Source: Pseudomonas cannabina (GTDB lineage Bacteria > Pseudomonadota > Gammaproteobacteria > Pseudomonadales > Pseudomonadaceae). From it: DNA of 64,000 nucleotides. Position 1 is the stretch's first letter, and the number at the start of each line of letters is the position of its first letter. Below the pieces are notes generated by a model. It was not told where the DNA came from, made no database searches, and saw only the letters and a program-made list of their open reading frames with translations. The stretch covers positions 4,539,501 through 4,603,500 of the forward strand of contig NZ_FNKU01000001.1 of NCBI RefSeq assembly GCF_900100365.1, read 5' to 3'. Position numbers and translations under genes: made by a program. This document shows, piece after piece, positions 9,909 through 19,962 of the stretch.

Positions 9909-11303
9909 TCAACGCCCGGCCAGCAACGCCTGACCACGAACCACGGCGGCGCGGACTTGTTCGGGGGCGGTGCCGCCGATGTGGTTACGGGCGTTGACCG
10001 AGCCTTCCAGGGTCAGCACGGCGAACACGTCCTGCTCGATCTGATTGCTGAACTGGCGCAGCTCTTCCAGGCTCATCTCCGCGAGGTCTTTGCCGGTTTC
10101 GACGCCGTACTTCACGGCATGGCCGACGATTTCGTGGCAGTCACGGAAGGGCAGGCCGCGGCGCACCAGATAGTCGGCCAGATCGGTCGCCGTGGAGAAC
10201 CCGCGCAGCGCCGCTTCGCGCATGATCGCGTGCTTCGGCTTGATCGCAGGGATCATGTCGGCGAACGCGCGCAACGAGTCGCGCAGCGTGTCGGCAGCGT
10301 CGAACAGCGGCTCTTTGTCTTCCTGATTGTCCTTGTTATAGGCCAGCGGCTGGCCCTTCATCAACGTCAGCAGGCCCATCAAGGCGCCGAAGACACGGCC
10401 GCTCTTGCCGCGTACCAGCTCAGGCACGTCAGGGTTTTTCTTCTGCGGCATGATCGAGCTGCCAGTGCAGAAACGGTCCGGCAGATCGATGAACTGGAAC
10501 TGCGCACTGGTCCACAGCACCAGTTCTTCCGAGAAGCGCGACAGGTGCATCATCGCGATGGACGCGGCCGAGCAGAATTCGATAGCGAAATCGCGATCCG
10601 ATACGCCGTCCAGCGAGTTGCCGCCCACGGCGTCGAAACCCAGCAGTTTGCAGGTCAGTTCGCGGTCGATCGGGTAGGTGGTGCCCGCCAGCGCAGCGCT
10701 GCCCAGCGGCATGCGGTTCAGGCGCTTGCGGCAGTCGACCAGACGCTCGTAATCGCGGCTGAGCATCTCGAACCAGGCCAGCATATGATGACCGAATGTT
10801 ACCGGCTGAGCCGTCTGCAAGTGCGTGAAACCGGGCATGATGGTTTCCGCTTCGCGCTCGGCCTGCCCCAGCAAACCTTGCTGCAGACGGGTGATTTCAC
10901 TGAGGATCAGGTCGATTTCGTCACGCAGCCACAGGCGAATATCGGTGGCCACCTGATCGTTGCGGCTGCGACCGGTGTGCAGCTTTTTGCCGGTGATGCC
11001 GATGCGATCGGTCAGGCGTGCTTCAATGTTCATGTGCACGTCTTCCAGATCGACGCGCCACTCGAAGCTGCCGGCCTCGATCTCGGCCTGAATGGTGTGC
11101 AGGCCGTCAACGATGGTATCGCGCTCGGCGTCGGTCAGCACGCCCACCTTGGCCAGCATCGTGGCGTGGGCGATGGAGCCCATGATGTCGTGGCGATACA
11201 GGCGTTGATCGAAGGTGACGGAGGCAGTGAAGCGCGCGACGAACGCGTCGACGGGTTCACTGAAGCGGCCGCCCCAGGACTGGTTGGTCTTGTCGGTGCT
11301 CAT
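9909..11303 (-). CDS. argH: argininosuccinate lyase
   Basis: Last step of arginine synthesis: argininosuccinate is split to arginine and fumarate in the cytoplasm. The 464-residue length is normal. The superfamily signature [12 protein letters not shown], with its catalytic serine, is intact, as are [10 protein letters not shown] and [12 protein letters not shown]. The ATG at 11303 ([10 protein letters not shown]) is chosen over an upstream start that adds 16 atypical residues. It is divergent from fimS, as in other Pseudomonas. Confidence 0.97.
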   Translation of the reverse strand: MSTDKTNQSWGGRFSEPVDAFVARFTASVTFDQRLYRHDIMGSIAHATMLAKVGVLTDAERDTIVDGLHTIQAEIEAGSFEWRVDLEDVHMNIEARLTDRIGITGKKLHTGRSRNDQVATDIRLWLRDEIDLILSEITRLQQGLLGQAEREAETIMPGFTHLQTAQPVTFGHHMLAWFEMLSRDYERLVDCRKRLNRMPLGSAALAGTTYPIDRELTCKLLGFDAVGGNSLDGVSDRDFAIEFCSAASIAMMHLSRFSEELVLWTSAQFQFIDLPDRFCTGSSIMPQKKNPDVPELVRGKSGRVFGALMGLLTLMKGQPLAYNKDNQEDKEPLFDAADTLRDSLRAFADMIPAIKPKHAIMREAALRGFSTATDLADYLVRRGLPFRDCHEIVGHAVKYGVETGKDLAEMSLEELRQFSNQIEQDVFAVLTLEGSVNARNHIGGTAPEQVRAAVVRGQALLAGR

Positions 11304-11437
11304 GGATTCGCTCGTTGCTCTACAGAAAGTGGCGTGCCCGGTACCTGGCACAAGGGCGATAGCGATGATAACAGGGTTGATGCTTTTTTATTCCCGGATG
11401 GCTTGCTGCTGACGAGGCCAGGGCAGAGACTGCACGC

Positions 11438-12520
11438 ATGCAGACCAAACCGTTGAAACACCCTGCCAGGCCCGTCCCCGGCAAAGACTTTTTCCTCCCT
11501 GAACTGTGCCTGCCGCAGGCATTGCTGGTGCTCGTGGTACTGGCCGAGCTGCTGGTTCTGATTCTGGTGCTGGTGGAACCGATGCGCAGCGGTTTCGACT
11601 GGGTACGCCTGGCGCTCATGTCGCTGTTCGTGCAATGGATCGTGCTGCTCTCGGCGGCGCTGCTCTGCGGGCTGCGCCCATGGCTGGCACGCCTTACGCC
11701 AGGGCTGGCCGGCATGCTCAGCTGCCTGTTGGTGGTCGGCCTGACGCTGCTCTGCACCGCCGTCACTGATGTGTGTCAGCTCACCGGACGGATTTCCGTC
11801 AGCGGCATGGTCGAGCGTTATCTGCGTTACTCGACCATCGCCCTGATCATGTCCGCCCTGATGCTGCGCTATTTCTACTTGCAGAGTCAGTGGCGCAAAC
11901 AGCAGCAAGGTGAGTTGCGGGCGCGCATCGAATCGTTGCAGGCGCGCATCCGCCCGCACTTTCTGTTCAACACCCTCAACAGCATCGCGAGCCTGGTCGC
12001 CAGCGACCCGGTCAAGGCGGAGCAGGCGGTACTGGATCTGTCAGACCTGTTTCGCGCCAGTCTGGCCAAGCCCGGAAGCCTGGTAACGTGGCGTGAGGAG
12101 CTGGCTTTGGCAAAACGATATTTATCGATTGAGCAATATCGTCTCGGCGAGCGTCTACAGTTGGACTGGAGAGTGAGTGCAATTCCTGATGACTTGCCGA
12201 TTCCCCAGCTAACCTTGCAGCCATTACTTGAAAACGCTTTGATTTATGGCATTGCTCCGCGTATCGAAGGGGGCGTAGTAACAGTCGAAGCAGACTATGA
12301 AGAGGGAGAGTTCATATTGAGCGTCAGCAATCCCTATGAAGAAGTTGCCACTCGGCAGACTTCCAACGGTACTCAACAGGCCCTGACAAATATCGGTGCA
12401 CGTATTGCGGCACTTTTTGGTCCGCACGCCAGTCTGAGCGTGGAGCGCCGTGACGGTCGTCACTACACCTGTCTACGCTATCCTTGTGCGAGACTCACGC
12501 AGGAAGCCAGAGCTATATGA
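11438..12520 (+). CDS. algZ: sensor histidine kinase FimS/AlgZ (LytS type)
   Basis: Partner of AlgR in the alginate, twitching and virulence regulatory system. The 360-residue protein has about four to six hydrophobic segments in residues 25-150. A LytS-type His_kinase domain follows with the phospho-acceptor H174 in RPHFLFNTLNS, and a degenerate ATP-binding region (LLENALIYG, then NIGARI). The stop overlaps the algR start as ATGA, so the two are translationally coupled. Confidence 0.93.
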   Translation: MQTKPLKHPARPVPGKDFFLPELCLPQALLVLVVLAELLVLILVLVEPMRSGFDWVRLALMSLFVQWIVLLSAALLCGLRPWLARLTPGLAGMLSCLLVVGLTLLCTAVTDVCQLTGRISVSGMVERYLRYSTIALIMSALMLRYFYLQSQWRKQQQGELRARIESLQARIRPHFLFNTLNSIASLVASDPVKAEQAVLDLSDLFRASLAKPGSLVTWREELALAKRYLSIEQYRLGERLQLDWRVSAIPDDLPIPQLTLQPLLENALIYGIAPRIEGGVVTVEADYEEGEFILSVSNPYEEVATRQTSNGTQQALTNIGARIAALFGPHASLSVERRDGRHYTCLRYPCARLTQEARAI

Positions 12521-13263
12521 ATGTCCTGATCGTTGATGACGAACCCCTGGCCCGCGAGCGACTCAGCCGCATGGTCAACGAAATCGAGGGTTACCGAGTA
12601 CTGGAATCCAGCGCCTCCAATGGTGAAGAAGCCTTGGCGCTGATTGAAACCCACAAGCCGGATATCGTGTTGCTCGATATCCGCATGCCGGGCCTTGATG
12701 GCCTGCAGGTCGCGGCTAAGCTGTGCGAGCGGGAAGCGCCGCCCGCCGTCGTGTTCTGCACCGCGCACGACGAATTTGCCCTGGAAGCTTTCCAGGTCAG
12801 CGCGGTCGGTTATCTGGTCAAGCCTGTGCGCTCCGAGCACCTTGCCGAAGCGTTGCGCAAAGCCGAGCGCCCAAATCGTGTTCAACTGGCGGCGATGACC
12901 CGTCCTGCCGCCGAAAGCGGTTCAGGCCCACGCAGTCATATCAGCGCCCGGACCCGCAAGGGCATCGAGCTGATTCCGCTGGATCATGTGATCTATTTCA
13001 TCGCTGATCACAAATACGTCACCCTGCGCCATGAGGGTGGTGAAGTGCTGCTGGACGAGCCGTTGAAAGCGCTGGAGGATGAATTCGGCGACCGGTTCGT
13101 GCGTATCCACCGCAACGCACTGGTGGCCCGCGAGCGAATAGAGCGCTTGCAACGCACGCCACTGGGGCATTTTCAGCTGTTCCTCAAGGGGCTCAACGGT
13201 GACGCTCTGATTGTCAGCCGCCGCCATGTGGCGGGCGTTCGCAAGATGATGCAGCAACTGTAG
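12517..13263 (+). CDS. algR: response regulator AlgR
   Basis: A 248-residue LytTR-type response regulator, exactly the length known for P. aeruginosa AlgR. The receiver domain covers residues 1-120 with acidic pocket D7/D8, phospho-acceptor D54 (VLLDIRMPG) and K103-like lysine in LVKPVR. The DNA-binding LytTR domain covers about 140-245. It controls alginate, type IV pili and other virulence traits in Pseudomonas. The start overlaps the algZ stop. Confidence 0.95.
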   Translation: MNVLIVDDEPLARERLSRMVNEIEGYRVLESSASNGEEALALIETHKPDIVLLDIRMPGLDGLQVAAKLCEREAPPAVVFCTAHDEFALEAFQVSAVGYLVKPVRSEHLAEALRKAERPNRVQLAAMTRPAAESGSGPRSHISARTRKGIELIPLDHVIYFIADHKYVTLRHEGGEVLLDEPLKALEDEFGDRFVRIHRNALVARERIERLQRTPLGHFQLFLKGLNGDALIVSRRHVAGVRKMMQQL

Positions 13264-13486
13264 GCGTCCCGCAGCCTTGCAGGCCGAGGCCGAGTCACAG
13301 AACTGACTGACGTTTCAGAACTGTGTGTTTTCCGGCTTTTCCATCGCCAGCCTTCTTTTCGCTTCCTCAGCCACTGGCCGATTCGTCGCTCGGAATCAGT
13401 AGGCTGACGCAAGTTTTCAGGCAGCACTGAAGTCGTTCCGGCTGAGCTGTTATTATCCGTCGCATCTATTCAGTACGGATTGTTCA

Positions 13487-14428
13487 ATGTCCTCTCGCGA
13501 AATCCGCATTGCCACCCGCAAAAGCGCGTTGGCCCTCTGGCAGGCCGAATACGTAAAAGCGCGTCTGGAGCAGGCTCATCCGGGCCTGATCGTTACGCTG
13601 GTGCCCATGGTCAGCCGTGGCGACAAGCTGCTGGACTCACCGCTGTCGAAAATCGGCGGCAAAGGCCTGTTCGTCAAAGAGCTGGAAACGGCGCTTCTGG
13701 AAAACAACGCCGACATCGCCGTGCACTCGATGAAAGACGTGCCGATGGACTTCCCGCCAGGGCTGGGCCTGTTTTGCATCTGCGAGCGTGAAGACCCGCG
13801 CGATGCATTTGTATCCAATACCTTCGACAGCCTCGAAACGCTGCCTGCCGGAAGTGTGGTCGGTACCTCCAGCCTGCGTCGTCAGGCGCAACTGCTGGCG
13901 CGACGCCCGGACCTGCAAATCCGCTTCCTGCGCGGCAACGTCAATACCCGGCTTGCCAAACTGGATGCCGGTGAATACGACGCGATCATCCTCGCCGCTG
14001 CCGGTTTGATTCGCCTTGGCTTCGAAGACCGGATCACCTCTTCGATCAGCGTCGACGACAGCCTGCCCGCAGGCGGACAGGGCGCGGTCGGTATCGAATG
14101 CCGCAGTGTCGATGCCGAAATCCACGCCTTGCTGGCGCCGCTGCATCACGAAGACACCGCTGTGCGCGTGATTGCCGAGCGCTCGCTGAACAAGCACCTC
14201 AATGGCGGCTGCCAAGTGCCCATCGCCTGCTACGCCGTGCTGGAGGGCGACAACGTCTGGCTGCGCGGTCTGGTCGGCGATCCGTCCGGCAGCCTGCTGC
14301 TGCATGCCGAAGCGCGAGCACCGCAGACAGCGGCCCAGGCGCTGGGCGTGGAAGTGGCCGAAGCGCTGCTGGCACAGGGTGCAGCCGACATCCTCAAGGC
14401 CGTCTACGGCGAGGCCAACAACCCATGA
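13487..14428 (+). CDS. hemC: porphobilinogen deaminase (hydroxymethylbilane synthase)
   Basis: Joins four porphobilinogen units into hydroxymethylbilane for heme and siroheme. The 313-residue protein has intact [12 protein letters not shown] and [12 protein letters not shown] motifs. The cofactor-binding cysteine is C242 in [12 protein letters not shown]. It is the first gene of a tight hemC-hemD-hemX-hemY operon, with its stop overlapping the hemD start. Confidence 0.97.
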   Translation: MSSREIRIATRKSALALWQAEYVKARLEQAHPGLIVTLVPMVSRGDKLLDSPLSKIGGKGLFVKELETALLENNADIAVHSMKDVPMDFPPGLGLFCICEREDPRDAFVSNTFDSLETLPAGSVVGTSSLRRQAQLLARRPDLQIRFLRGNVNTRLAKLDAGEYDAIILAAAGLIRLGFEDRITSSISVDDSLPAGGQGAVGIECRSVDAEIHALLAPLHHEDTAVRVIAERSLNKHLNGGCQVPIACYAVLEGDNVWLRGLVGDPSGSLLLHAEARAPQTAAQALGVEVAEALLAQGAADILKAVYGEANNP

Positions 14429-15201
14429 ATGGCTGGCGTCTACTGCTGACCCGTCCTGCCGAAGAATCGGCGGCGCTGGCCAGAGTGCTGGCCGATGCCG
14501 GAATCTTCAGCAACAGTTTGCCGCTGCTTGAAACCGAGCCTCTGCCCTTGACGCCTGCGCAGCGTTCGATCATTTTCGAGCTGCTCGATTATTCTGCTGT
14601 GATCGTGGTCAGCAAGCCCGCCGCGCGTCTGGCCATCGAGCTGATCGACGAAGTGTGGCCGCAACCATCCCTGCAACCCTGGTTCAGTGTGGGTTCAGCT
14701 ACCGGGCAGATACTGCTGGATTACGGCCTGCAAGCGAGCTGGCCGGAGCAGGGCGATGACAGCGAGGCCTTGCTCGAACTGCCGCGTTTGAAACAGGCCA
14801 TTGCCACCCCGGGAAGCCGCGTGTTGATCATGCGCGGTGACGAAGGACGCGAGCTGCTGGCCGATCAATTGCGCGAGCAGGGCGTCGATGTCGACTACTT
14901 GGCGTTGTACCGGCGCTACCTGCCGCAGTACGCTCCCGACACCCTGTTGCAGCGTGTGACGTTGGAACGCTTGAACGGGCTGGTGGTCAGCAGTGGGCAG
15001 GGTTTTGAACATTTGCTGCAAATGGCGGGTGATTCATGGCCGGATCTGGCCGGTTTGCCATTATTTGTACCGAGCCCCCGAGTTGCCGACATTGCGCGTG
15101 CAGCCGGTGCCCGAACCGTTATTGATTGCCGTGGCGCCAGCGCCGCGGCATTGCTGGCAGCGTTGCGGAATCAGCCTCAGCCTGCCGTGAAGGCGTATTG
15201 A
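14425..15201 (+). CDS. hemD: uroporphyrinogen-III synthase
   Basis: Closes and inverts ring D of hydroxymethylbilane to give uroporphyrinogen III. The 258-residue protein starts [15 protein letters not shown], typical of HemD, and has the two alternating alpha/beta domains expected. HemD is poorly conserved, so position right after hemC is strong support. The ATG overlaps the hemC stop as ATGA. An in-frame upstream extension inside hemC is not used. Confidence 0.93.
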   Translation: MNGWRLLLTRPAEESAALARVLADAGIFSNSLPLLETEPLPLTPAQRSIIFELLDYSAVIVVSKPAARLAIELIDEVWPQPSLQPWFSVGSATGQILLDYGLQASWPEQGDDSEALLELPRLKQAIATPGSRVLIMRGDEGRELLADQLREQGVDVDYLALYRRYLPQYAPDTLLQRVTLERLNGLVVSSGQGFEHLLQMAGDSWPDLAGLPLFVPSPRVADIARAAGARTVIDCRGASAAALLAALRNQPQPAVKAY

Positions 15202-15251
15202 TCGACACTTGTCGTTTACGCTATTACGCCAAAATGCAAAGGATGGGATAC

Positions 15252-16373
15252 GTGAGCGAAACAGCCTTGCCTAAAGACGAAGAATCGTTGTTGAAAACGT
15301 CGACCCCCACGCCCGACCCTGTGCGCGTCGAGCGTACCGGCAGCCGCAGCAGCAGCCTGGTGATCCTCGCCTTGCTGCTCGGCATTGCCGGCGTCGCCGT
15401 CGCGGGCTGGGGAGTCTGGCAGCTGCGCATGTTGCAGGCCGGGCACCAGCAACAGCGCGGGCAGGTTCAGGACATCGCCGAACAGACGCTGGTGCTGGCG
15501 CAGAACGACCAGCAACTGAGCGCACGTCTTGCGCAACTTCCGCCTGCCGATCAACTGGAAGACAGCCGTCGCCTGGTGGCGCAGTTGCAGGGCGACCAGC
15601 AACGCCTGAGCCAGCGTCTTGAAACCGTGCTGGGCGCCAGCCGCAAAGACTGGCGTCTGGCCGAAGCCGAACACTTGCTGCGGCTTGCCAGCCTGCGCCT
15701 CTCAGCGTTGCAGGACGTCAACAGTGCGCAGGCGCTGGTTCAGGGTGCCGATGAAATTCTGCGTGAACAGGACGATCCAGGTTCGTTCGCCGCACGCGAG
15801 CAACTGGCCAAAAGCCTCGCCGCGCTGCGCAGCGTCGAGCAGCCGGATCGCACCGGACTGTTCCTGCAACTGGCTGCACTGCGCGAGCAGGCCGTTCAGC
15901 TCAACACGCTGGCCCCCGAGTACGAAGACAACGGTCAGTTATTGCCGGGCCTGACCGAAGACAAGACTGAAAACAGCCAATGGTCGCGCTGGTGGGATCA
16001 GATTTCCCATTACTTCCGCATCGACTTCAATGCCGACAAGGACATCCGTCCGGTTCTGGCAGGACAAAGCCTGTCGCAGGTGCGTCTGGCGTTGAGCCTT
16101 GCCCTTGAGCAGGCGCAATGGGCCGCGCTTAACGGTGAGCCACAGGTGTATGCCAAAGCCGTTGCCGAGGCGCAAAGTGTGCTCAAGGCCAATTTCAGCC
16201 AGGAAGACCCGCAAAGCAAAGCGCTTAGCCAGGGCCTGGAGGCTGTGGCCAGCAAACCGGTATCGGTCAAGACGCCTGACCTGGCGCCAACCCTGAGCGC
16301 CGTGCAGGCTTATCTTGAGCGCCGCCATGCCGTCGGCCAGCCAGCCGAGGCGCAGCAGGGGACAAGCCGATGA
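15252..16373 (+). CDS. hemX: HemX family membrane protein (annotated as uroporphyrinogen-III C-methyltransferase)
   Basis: A 373-residue protein with one N-terminal transmembrane helix (about residues 37-58) and a long, helical, Gln- and Leu-rich periplasmic part that contains coiled coil. It has no SAM-binding motif, so the methyltransferase name used for the family is probably wrong. The GTG at 15252 is preferred because AAGGA at 15239-15243 lies eight bases before it; ATGs at 15234 and 15243 have no such site. The stop overlaps the hemY start. Confidence 0.85.
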   Translation: MSETALPKDEESLLKTSTPTPDPVRVERTGSRSSSLVILALLLGIAGVAVAGWGVWQLRMLQAGHQQQRGQVQDIAEQTLVLAQNDQQLSARLAQLPPADQLEDSRRLVAQLQGDQQRLSQRLETVLGASRKDWRLAEAEHLLRLASLRLSALQDVNSAQALVQGADEILREQDDPGSFAAREQLAKSLAALRSVEQPDRTGLFLQLAALREQAVQLNTLAPEYEDNGQLLPGLTEDKTENSQWSRWWDQISHYFRIDFNADKDIRPVLAGQSLSQVRLALSLALEQAQWAALNGEPQVYAKAVAEAQSVLKANFSQEDPQSKALSQGLEAVASKPVSVKTPDLAPTLSAVQAYLERRHAVGQPAEAQQGTSR

Positions 16374-17614
16374 AGCGCTTTTATGTGCTGTTGTTCATCG
16401 CCATCGTCGCTGCGGCGCTTATTGGCGTTGCCATAGCGGACCACGCCGGCTATGTGCTGATCGCCTACAAGAACTTCCGCTACGAATCGAGCCTGTGGGC
16501 GACCCTGGCGCTGCTGCTTGCGGTGATGCTGGTGATCTTCCTCGTCAGGCTGGTGATCACTTTGCTGACCACCTCAGGCGGCGTGGTTAACCCATGGTCA
16601 CGTCGCAACCGTCATCGTCGCGTGCAAATGGCTATCGAACAGGGCCAGATGGACCTTGCCGAAGGTCGTTGGGCCAGCGCGCAACGTCATCTGCAACGCG
16701 CGGCCGAAGTCGATGCGCACCCGCTGCTGTATTACATCGGTGCTGCACGCGCGGCCAATGAGCAAGGGCGCTACGAAGACTGCGACAGCCTGCTGGAGCG
16801 CGCTCTTGAGCGCCAGCCACAGGCCGAACTGGCAATTGCCCTGAATCACGCTCAATTGCAGCAGGACCGTGGTGACACCGACGGTGCGCTGATCACGCTC
16901 CAAGCCATGCAGCAGCGCCATCCGCATAACCCGCAGGTGCTGCGCCAGTTGCAGCGCCTTTATCAACAGCGTGGCGACTGGTCCGAGCTGATTCGTCTGC
17001 TACCCGAGCTGCGCAAGGACAAAGTTCTGCCCCCCAAGGAACTTGCCGAGCTGGAGCGCCGCGCCTGGGGTGAAAACCTGACGCTGGCCGGTTATCGCAA
17101 TGACAGCGAGGGGACCCTGACCGGCCTGCCTTCGCTGGAACAGGCGTGGCAAAGCCTGAGCGCTGCGCAGCGCCAGGAACCGCAGCTGGTGCTTGCCTAT
17201 GCCGATCAATTGCGTCGCCTGGGCGCCGAGACTCAGGCAGAAGAGGTTCTTCGCACAGCAATCAAACGCGACTACCACAGTCACCTCGCGCGCCTGTATG
17301 GGCTGGTGCGTGGCAGCGACCCACTGAAGCAGCTACAGGCTGCGGAAGGCTGGCTCAAGCATCACCCGAGCGATCCAAGCCTGTTGCTGAGTCTGGGCCG
17401 CATCTGTCTGCAAGGCAGGTTGTGGGGCAAGGCGCGCGACTATCTCGAGAGCAGCCTGCGCCTGCAACGCAATCCCGAAACCTGTGCAGAGCTGGCGCGG
17501 TTGTTGGCGCAGATGGGCGAGACGGATCGCAGCAATCAATTGTTCCAGGAAGGTCTGGGTCTGCTGGATGAGCGCTTCCTGTCACGACCGCTGCCTGCGC
17601 TGACCCAAGGCTGA
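16370..17614 (+). CDS. hemY: HemY family heme-biosynthesis-associated TPR membrane protein
   Basis: A 414-residue inner-membrane protein with two N-terminal helices (about residues 5-27 and 42-66) that make up the HemY_N domain. Tetratricopeptide-like helical repeats follow at about 85-400. In Gammaproteobacteria it is cotranscribed with hemCDX but is unrelated to the protoporphyrinogen oxidase also called HemY. Its exact role is unclear. The ATG overlaps the hemX stop (ATGA). Confidence 0.9.
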   Translation: MKRFYVLLFIAIVAAALIGVAIADHAGYVLIAYKNFRYESSLWATLALLLAVMLVIFLVRLVITLLTTSGGVVNPWSRRNRHRRVQMAIEQGQMDLAEGRWASAQRHLQRAAEVDAHPLLYYIGAARAANEQGRYEDCDSLLERALERQPQAELAIALNHAQLQQDRGDTDGALITLQAMQQRHPHNPQVLRQLQRLYQQRGDWSELIRLLPELRKDKVLPPKELAELERRAWGENLTLAGYRNDSEGTLTGLPSLEQAWQSLSAAQRQEPQLVLAYADQLRRLGAETQAEEVLRTAIKRDYHSHLARLYGLVRGSDPLKQLQAAEGWLKHHPSDPSLLLSLGRICLQGRLWGKARDYLESSLRLQRNPETCAELARLLAQMGETDRSNQLFQEGLGLLDERFLSRPLPALTQG

Positions 17615-17623
17615 ATCCATCCA

Positions 17624-17646
17624 GGGCCCTGCTTAAGGGCTCTTTT
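17624..17646 (+). terminator. Rho-independent terminator after the hemCDXY operon
   Basis: GGGCCCT and AGGGCTC pair with one G-T wobble around a short GCTTA loop and are followed by TTTT. It lies ten bases after the hemY stop. Confidence 0.6.
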
Positions 17647-17825
17647 ACCCTGAAAACCAGCAAACATAGGCATGTGGGAATTCTCCTACATGGATGTGTA
17701 AAAGAACCGCATGACAGCGTGTTCATTTTCTTCGTTAAACAGCGAAGCATCCGCACACCGCCACCTTGAAAGCCTCTCGTCCTTTCCTCTACCGTAATCG
17801 TCTCGTCCTTTGTTACGGATTTGCC

Positions 17826-18353
17826 ATGTATCTGGCTCGCACACGCTTCCTGTATTTCCTGGTATCGCTGGCCTGCGCATTGATCATCGGCACCGCTTTC
17901 TACCTTCAGCACACCTTTGGCCTCGAACCCTGCATCCTGTGTGTCTTGCAACGGGTTGTGTTTGTCACGTGTGGTGTTCTGGCGCTGGCTGCCGCCTGCC
18001 ACGCGCCGGGCAAGACCGGTTTGCGTCGTTACACCCTCGGGCTGCTGCTGGTCGCGCTGGCAGGCGTGGGTGCGGCAGGTGCTCAAGTGTGGCTACAGAC
18101 TGCCTCGGTCGATCAATTGATACCGTTCATTGCAAGGCTGGAACATTTACTGAGCCTTCTGTCGCTCGACGCGTGCGTCGACCGGCTGCGCAGCGACGCC
18201 ATGCTGTGTGCTGAAATCACCTGGTCCTTGTTTGGCATAACCCTGCCGGAGTGGAGCCTGCTGGCTTTTACCGGGTTCACCGCCGTATCGCTGTATCCAC
18301 TTTTCAGCGAATTGCTCGGCTGGCTGGCCGCCAAAAGTCGGGGAGAGTATTAA
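17826..18353 (+). CDS. dsbB: disulfide bond formation protein B
   Basis: Inner-membrane quinone reductase that reoxidises DsbA. The 175-residue protein has four transmembrane helices, the first periplasmic pair C36-x-x-C39 (CILC), and the second pair in the large loop (ACVDR ... MLCAE). Both pairs are intact. The ATG at 17826 is chosen because the start at 17766 adds a polar extension not seen in DsbB. It is the second Pseudomonas DsbB type found next to hemY and algQ, called DsbH in P. aeruginosa. Confidence 0.93.
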   Translation: MYLARTRFLYFLVSLACALIIGTAFYLQHTFGLEPCILCVLQRVVFVTCGVLALAAACHAPGKTGLRRYTLGLLLVALAGVGAAGAQVWLQTASVDQLIPFIARLEHLLSLLSLDACVDRLRSDAMLCAEITWSLFGITLPEWSLLAFTGFTAVSLYPLFSELLGWLAAKSRGEY

Positions 18354-18526
18354 ACGCTTGTATGAACTTTATCTCCTGCGTACCTTGATGGCCTTACCGA
18401 GCGGGCATAATCTGGGCCGCACGCGTCACTGGAAACAGGCTGTCCTGACGCACCATCAAGCCTGCTCCTTGTTTGTCATCAAGGCTGGCACAGGACCGCA
18501 CGCCCCCGAAGGGAAGAGAGAAAACC

Positions 18527-19000
18527 ATGCTGGAAAGTTGTCAGAATGCTCAGGAACGCTGGGGTGGAGTCAATAAGCTGATTGATCGCTGGCTGGAAAG
18601 CCGTCTCGAACTGATCGAAGCCTACGATGCGCTGGGCGACACGCCCGAAGCCCTTGCCGCCGACCTGGACGGTTTGCAGAATCTGTGCGGGATTCTGGTG
18701 GATTACGTTTCAGCCGGGCACTTCGAAGTCTACGAACAGCTTGGCGATGAAGCCCGAGCCTTCAATGACCAGCGCGGGCTCGAACTGGCGGACACTATCT
18801 ATCCCCGTCTGGATGTCATCACCAAGTTTGCGCTGGCCTTCAATGATCGTTGCGACAAGGGCGATTGCTCGGACGCTGCGGTCGTTGCCAAGGAGTTCAA
18901 CCAGCTGGGTCGCTTGCTGCATGAGCGCTTCGAACTGGAAGACTGCCTGATCGAAGTGCTGCACACCTCGCACAAGGAAGAGCTCGCCGCACAGGCGTGA
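18527..19000 (+). CDS. algQ: anti-sigma-70 regulator AlgQ (Rsd family)
   Basis: A 157-residue all-helical Rsd/AlgQ protein that binds region 4 of sigma-70. In Pseudomonas it influences alginate, siderophore and nucleotide metabolism genes. The start [15 protein letters not shown] is preceded by an AG-rich ribosome site. An upstream in-frame ATG would add 18 atypical residues. Neighbours dsbB, the FKBP gene and algP match the P. aeruginosa order. Confidence 0.94.
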   Translation: MLESCQNAQERWGGVNKLIDRWLESRLELIEAYDALGDTPEALAADLDGLQNLCGILVDYVSAGHFEVYEQLGDEARAFNDQRGLELADTIYPRLDVITKFALAFNDRCDKGDCSDAAVVAKEFNQLGRLLHERFELEDCLIEVLHTSHKEELAAQA

Positions 19001-19020
19001 CGCTGGAACGCAGGATCGCC

Positions 19021-19047
19021 AAGGGTGCTTTTTGCACCCTTTTGTTT
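19021..19047 (+). terminator. Rho-independent terminator after algQ
   Basis: AAGGGTGC and GCACCCTT form an eight-base stem with a TTTTT loop, followed by a T-rich tail. Because the stem ends are A/T-rich on both sides it may also end transcription of the convergent FKBP gene. Confidence 0.8.
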
Positions 19048-19070
19048 ATATGCGGCGAGCTTGTCGTCGC

Positions 19071-19745
19071 TTATTGTGAAACGGCGACCAGCTCGATTTC
19101 GAATACCAGCGGCGTGAACGGGTCGATCAGATCACCCGCCCCCTCGGCCCCGTAGGCCTGATCCGACGGAATAACCAGCCGCCATTTCGCACCTGTCGGC
19201 ATGTTCTGCAGCGCAGTGGTCCAGCCACTGATCACGCTGTCGAGCCTGAACCACTGTGGCTGCGCACTCTGGTCGAAGATCGTACCGTCCGGCAGCCGCC
19301 CGACGTAGCGCACTTCCACTCGGCCATTGACGTCCGGTTTGGGGCCGGTCCCGGGTGTCAGTTCGGTCATGAGAATGCCGTCGGCCAGCACCTTGACGCC
19401 CGGCTTGGCCTTCTCGCTGTCCATGAACGTGCGTTCTGCCTTGAGGGCTGCCTCGGTGGGCGCGTCGGTACCTGAAGTCTCGGCTTGCGCGATCGCCGCG
19501 TCGTGCTCGCGCAGAAGCTGATCGATGCGCTCTTGCTTGAGAGCCAGCGGCTTGCCTTGATAAGCCTGCTTCAAACCTTCTACCAACGCCTTGAGATCAA
19601 GGTCCGGGACTTCCTGATGCAGACGCTCGCCAAGGCTTGCGCCCAGGCTGTAAGCCAAGTCATGACTGTCACTGGAGGGCGGCGTTTCGGCAGCCTGGGC
19701 CAGGGGTAGCAAGAGGAACAACGACGTTAACAAGTAGCGCGACAT
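19071..19745 (-). CDS. FKBP-type peptidyl-prolyl cis-trans isomerase, exported
   Basis: A 224-residue periplasmic prolyl isomerase of the FkpA/Mip type. It has a signal peptide ending QAAETPP (about residue 18), a helical dimerisation region (about 25-110) and a C-terminal FKBP domain with VEVRYVGRLPDGTIFDQS and AYGAEG. The ATG at 19745 follows GGAGAG by four bases; the longer in-frame extension to 20237 has no support. It is convergent with algQ and divergent from algP. Confidence 0.93.
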   Translation of the reverse strand: MSRYLLTSLFLLLPLAQAAETPPSSDSHDLAYSLGASLGERLHQEVPDLDLKALVEGLKQAYQGKPLALKQERIDQLLREHDAAIAQAETSGTDAPTEAALKAERTFMDSEKAKPGVKVLADGILMTELTPGTGPKPDVNGRVEVRYVGRLPDGTIFDQSAQPQWFRLDSVISGWTTALQNMPTGAKWRLVIPSDQAYGAEGAGDLIDPFTPLVFEIELVAVSQ

Positions 19746-19962
19746 TAATGCTCTCCGGCCTGGGAAGTCAGCGATTATGCCAGCGTCAGGGCGTGTAGTG
19801 ATCAGTCTTGAAAGGTGAATTTCACGATACCTGCGCAGTGTCGCGCCGTAATCATTTTTTGCAGTATGCAACAGCGCCCTGTTAGTGGTGTCAAGATGCC
19901 CTAGCGGCGATGCGCGCAGAAGCCTAGTATGAGCCGCAATTTCGTCACCCAGGAGGTAAGTC

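Noticed and set aside
9864..11456. 530-codon open frame on the plus strand opposite argH
   Set aside because: It is the antisense shadow of a GC-rich gene; argH has full family motifs and the shadow has none.
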